This document shows positions 61,747-64,000 of a DNA stretch of 64,000 bases, piece by piece (within the stretch, counting starts at the first letter, position 1; each line of letters begins with the position of its first letter). A program made the translations under genes and the position numbers. Below the pieces are notes generated by a model. That model was not told the DNA's origin and did no database searches. It saw only the letters and a list, made by a program, of their open reading frames with translations. Source of the DNA: UBA1930 sp943371535 (lineage in GTDB: Bacteria > Bacteroidota > Bacteroidia > Chitinophagales > Chitinophagaceae). Location of the stretch: assembly GCA_943371535.1 (NCBI GenBank), contig CALRVE020000006.1, positions 62,001-126,000 of the forward strand, read 5' to 3'.

Positions 61747-61894
61747 AATGATGTTTTTACCCCATAAATGTAGGATATATATTTATGGTAAAATATGATA
61801 GTGCTCAATAATTCTTTTTACTAAAGTTTAGTGGTGAAAATGACCGTTGGAGGCTACTCCAAAATTATTGCAGTGAAATTGGATTGCTGAAAAT

Positions 61895-62368
61895 TTAATT
61901 ACAAATTTTATCGGCACAGCAACTGCTTGCAAAGGCTTCGGGCTTGGCTTTAAAAGCAAAACCCATACCTAAAATATAACCCATTGCTTCTTTTAAAGCA
62001 TCGTTGCTTTTAAAGTTTGGATTGGTATTAATATCAGCATGTACTTCCATATCAACACCAAACTCAATAAATAAATCGCAAAGCTCATAAGCAATTTCAA
62101 TGCTTTTGGCTACTTCGGTAAGCATGCGTTCTTTGAGATGAAAACGTTGTTTGGTTTTTTCATTGTGAATGTACATAAACCCACCACTGTGTTCTCTTAG
62201 AAAAACAATTACTGTGGCAAATTCGGTATCGCTGCCTTTTACTTGGCTATCGGTACCAATACAAACTTTAAGGCGAATGCCTTTTGCTGTTTCCTGTTTA
62301 ATTGCTTCGGCTACTGCCTCTTTAATGGGCAGGTTAATGGATTCTCCGTTAAACTTTCTCCAACGCAT
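61895..62368 (-). CDS. YkuK-family (DUF458) RNase H-like protein
   Basis: 157 residues: IGTDSQVKGSDTEFATVIVF carries the first acidic residue of an RNase H-like core, followed by KERMLTEVAKSIEIAYELCD and VDMEVHADINTNPNFKSNDA with a second acid pair, and GYILGMGFAFKAKPEAFASS near the C-terminus. This matches the ribonuclease H-like YkuK family, which has no established substrate. It ends with three cysteines (SSCCADKICN). ATG start. The GGAG-GCTA-CTCC hairpin at 61847-61862 lies downstream but lacks a T-run. Confidence 0.8.
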   Translation of the reverse strand: MRWRKFNGESINLPIKEAVAEAIKQETAKGIRLKVCIGTDSQVKGSDTEFATVIVFLREHSGGFMYIHNEKTKQRFHLKERMLTEVAKSIEIAYELCDLFIEFGVDMEVHADINTNPNFKSNDALKEAMGYILGMGFAFKAKPEAFASSCCADKICN

Positions 62369-62565
62369 AATTTTTAGGTTTTTTGAAGTTAACCATTAAT
62401 TGTAATACGCCATATGAAATTATTATTAACAGTAGTGCATAAGCCTAAAATTATTCAACAAAACTTCAAGTTTTTTAAAAAGAAACCTCTTTAAAAAGAT
62501 ATGGGTTGTAGAAATGTATTGGTTTTAAAGTACAGAATACCATCTTATTTGTACATTAGCCAATT

Positions 62566-63426
62566 ATGCAACCAACCAACTTTAATTTAGTTACCATTAT
62601 TACAATTCTTAAAAAACATATACAACAAATTATTGCATTGGTGTGTGTTTGTTTAATAGTTACTACTGTTGTATTATTTCTGATTCCAAAATATTATAGA
62701 AGTGTTGCAATTGTGGTTGCAGCCAATCCTGCTTTAGCAGATAAAGCAAGACTGTTTAACACAAACATTCAAGGACTGTATTCAAACTTTGGTAGTGGCG
62801 ATGATTTAGATAGAATTGATGGACTAGCCAATTTAGATACCACTTTTAAATTATTGGTGAAACAATTTAATCTTATTAAATACTACAAATTAAAAGAGAA
62901 AGATTCGGCTCTTGCTTTAAGAAAAGCTGTATTACTGCTAAGAGAAGATATTGATTTACAAAAAACAGATTTGAGTCAGTTTAAGTTTATTGTTACTACG
63001 AAAAACAAAAACTTATCGGCCAATATTGCCAATAAAATGGTGCTGCATGTTAAAACAATGGTTGAAAATATTTGGCAAAAAAATTATCAGTCGTCTTTAG
63101 AAAAAATTACTACCGCAATTACCGAATTAGAAACGGAAGTTGACGATATAAATTCAACCTTGAAAAGTATCGACTTCACACAATCAACTAGTCTTACGTA
63201 TACCAATAAAAGACAAGCTTTATTGCAACAATTGCAACAATATTATATTGTGGCTAACGAGTTTAAATTGGCTATAAACAACCATGCACCTGCATTATAC
63301 ATTATTGAAAATGCTTCGCCTGCTGCTAAGCATTATAAACCTAAAAAGCTAGATGTTTTAATTGCAACACTGCTAATAAGTTTTCTTTTTGGGTGCTTGG
63401 TAGTGTTGGTAAAAAATAGAAAATAA
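62566..63426 (+). CDS. Wzz-like polysaccharide chain-length determinant protein
   Basis: 286 residues with two membrane helices (~22-44, ALVCVCLIVTTVVLFLIPKY, and ~262-281, VLIATLLISFLFGCLVVLV) flanking a periplasmic domain with coiled coils (~95-245). A Pro-containing AAKHYKPKK segment comes just before the second helix. This is the topology of Wzz/PCP co-polymerases that set O-antigen or exopolysaccharide length. There is no kinase domain. It opens a surface-polysaccharide locus with the ligase-like gene 24 nt downstream. Confidence 0.8.
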   Translation: MQPTNFNLVTIITILKKHIQQIIALVCVCLIVTTVVLFLIPKYYRSVAIVVAANPALADKARLFNTNIQGLYSNFGSGDDLDRIDGLANLDTTFKLLVKQFNLIKYYKLKEKDSALALRKAVLLLREDIDLQKTDLSQFKFIVTTKNKNLSANIANKMVLHVKTMVENIWQKNYQSSLEKITTAITELETEVDDINSTLKSIDFTQSTSLTYTNKRQALLQQLQQYYIVANEFKLAINNHAPALYIIENASPAAKHYKPKKLDVLIATLLISFLFGCLVVLVKNRK

Positions 63427-63450
63427 TTGATCTATATTTAATTACAACGA

Positions 63451-64000
63451 TTGTTATATTTAAAAAAAATATTCATTGGTAATAAGCAATTACACCAGTT
63501 TTGGTTACATGGTTTGTTGTTGATGGCTTTTGGTGTGGTAGCCTTAACATTGCAAGAACCATTGCTTATAGCCGTTCCTTTTATTATTGTACTGCTCCCT
63601 AAAATTGTTCAATACATTATTACACAAACACATCAACTATTTTGGTTGTTGCTGTTGTTGTTACCCCTTTCAACCGAAATAAATATTACACCATCGCTAG
63701 GTTTAGATTTTCCCGATGAATTAATTATGATGTTGCTTACAGGATTGTTTTTGGTACAACTAATACATCAACCACGTAGCTTTCCAATTCATGTATTAAA
63801 GCATCCTATATTTTTAATCATTGTACTTCAATTATGTTGGATGTTGGTTTGCACTTACTATTCTCAAAACAGTGTTTTATCGCTCAAATTTTTCTTAGCT
63901 AAAATTTGGTACATTGTTCCATTTGTTGTGTTGCCACAATATTATATTCAACAACAATCCGAGTTTAAAAAAATAGCTTTACTACTTCTACTACCCATGA
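63451..64000 (+). CDS. O-antigen ligase-like polytopic membrane protein (3' end outside window)
   Basis: An open frame runs from 63442 to the window end with no stop; the first usable start is TTG 63451 (LYLKKIFIGNKQLHQFWLHG). The visible ~183 residues are membrane helices (VVALTLQEPLLIAVPFIIVL, LFWLLLLLLPLSTEI), with ITPSLGLDFPDELIMMLLTG, a motif I associate with Bacteroidota O-antigen ligase/polymerase (Wzy_C) proteins. It probably joins or polymerises surface polysaccharide, together with the Wzz-like gene 24 nt upstream. No ATG is available before residue 25. Confidence 0.7.
   Translation, partial: MLYLKKIFIGNKQLHQFWLHGLLLMAFGVVALTLQEPLLIAVPFIIVLLPKIVQYIITQTHQLFWLLLLLLPLSTEINITPSLGLDFPDELIMMLLTGLFLVQLIHQPRSFPIHVLKHPIFLIIVLQLCWMLVCTYYSQNSVLSLKFFLAKIWYIVPFVVLPQYYIQQQSEFKKIALLLLLPM

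Noticed and set aside
61847..61862. Hairpin TTGGAG-GCTA-CTCCAA as terminator of the YkuK-like gene
   Set aside because: Short stem and no T-run on either strand; left unannotated.

Overview
The window looks like a chromosome segment of a low-GC (by eye roughly one third G+C) member of the Bacteroidota, most probably Chitinophagales/Chitinophagaceae. The reasons are the Bacteroidota-type promoter boxes (TTG, about 19 nt, TAnnTTTG) just before many genes, the near absence of Shine-Dalgarno sequences, a type 9 secretion (T9SS) C-terminal sorting domain, a PID-CTERM-like small protein, DUF2480, DUF4369-TlpA and TPR-LytS/LytTR proteins, and a Bat-type aerotolerance gene pair. No rRNA, tRNA, prophage, transposase or CRISPR array was seen. 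Most of the segment is ordinary core genome.

Layout. 1-3.2 kb: 3' part of rho, an acyl-ACP desaturase, an RluA-type pseudouridine synthase and a small membrane protein. 3.2-7.5 kb: nadA, a 537-nt non-coding stretch packed with DnaA-box-like 9-mers (candidate oriC), a PpiD/SurA-like foldase and DUF2480. 7.5-20.4 kb: recQ, kdsD, manC, nadD, feoA, ybeY, mnmG, an outer membrane protein, a PfkB kinase, a TlpA lipoprotein and gatB. 20.7-30.6 kb: MscS channel, YfhO-like protein, methyltransferase, thioredoxin-like lipoprotein, MerR regulator, hydroxyacyl-CoA dehydrogenase, Nfu, ExbD, pdxH and a CNNM/CBS protein. 30.7-37.2 kb: multi-PAS kinase with a REC-kinase partner, tatC and the BatB/BatC-like pair. 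37.3-46.7 kb: PID-CTERM protein, a 1,896-residue T9SS surface protein, LytTR regulator, LytS-type sensor and gmk. 46.8-53.3 kb: serine hydrolase lipoprotein, an ECF sigma factor coupled to a membrane protein, a small lipoprotein and a TonB-receptor-like protein. 53.6-64 kb: NadR-type kinase, a regulatory-domain protein with an apparent AUU start, an orphan ParA operon, paaG/mgtC/paaD, rhlE, a universal stress protein, a YkuK-like protein and the start of a polysaccharide locus (Wzz-like, O-antigen ligase-like).

Three regulatory circuits stand out. (1) The ECF sigma factor gene (48009) and a small lipoprotein gene (50046) are preceded by two copies of one promoter, ACCCAACT-N16-CGGTCTTATA, with identical spacing. 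This suggests autoregulation plus a dedicated target, with a TM/beta-barrel-like protein as probable anti-sigma partner. (2) A LytS/LytTR pair sits directly upstream of the giant T9SS protein, and a 14-nt direct repeat with a 21-nt period, the geometry of LytTR binding sites, lies in the gap. (3) The multi-PAS kinase is followed 13 nt later by an inverted REC-HisKA-HATPase hybrid.

Other points: CAAAG-type intergenic repeats at two loci, parS-like half-sites upstream of mnmG, a TCGACAAGCTCAGG extragenic motif that may serve as the gatB terminator, and a gene whose only plausible start is AUU (or AUA). All functional calls come from reading motifs by eye; no database search was run.
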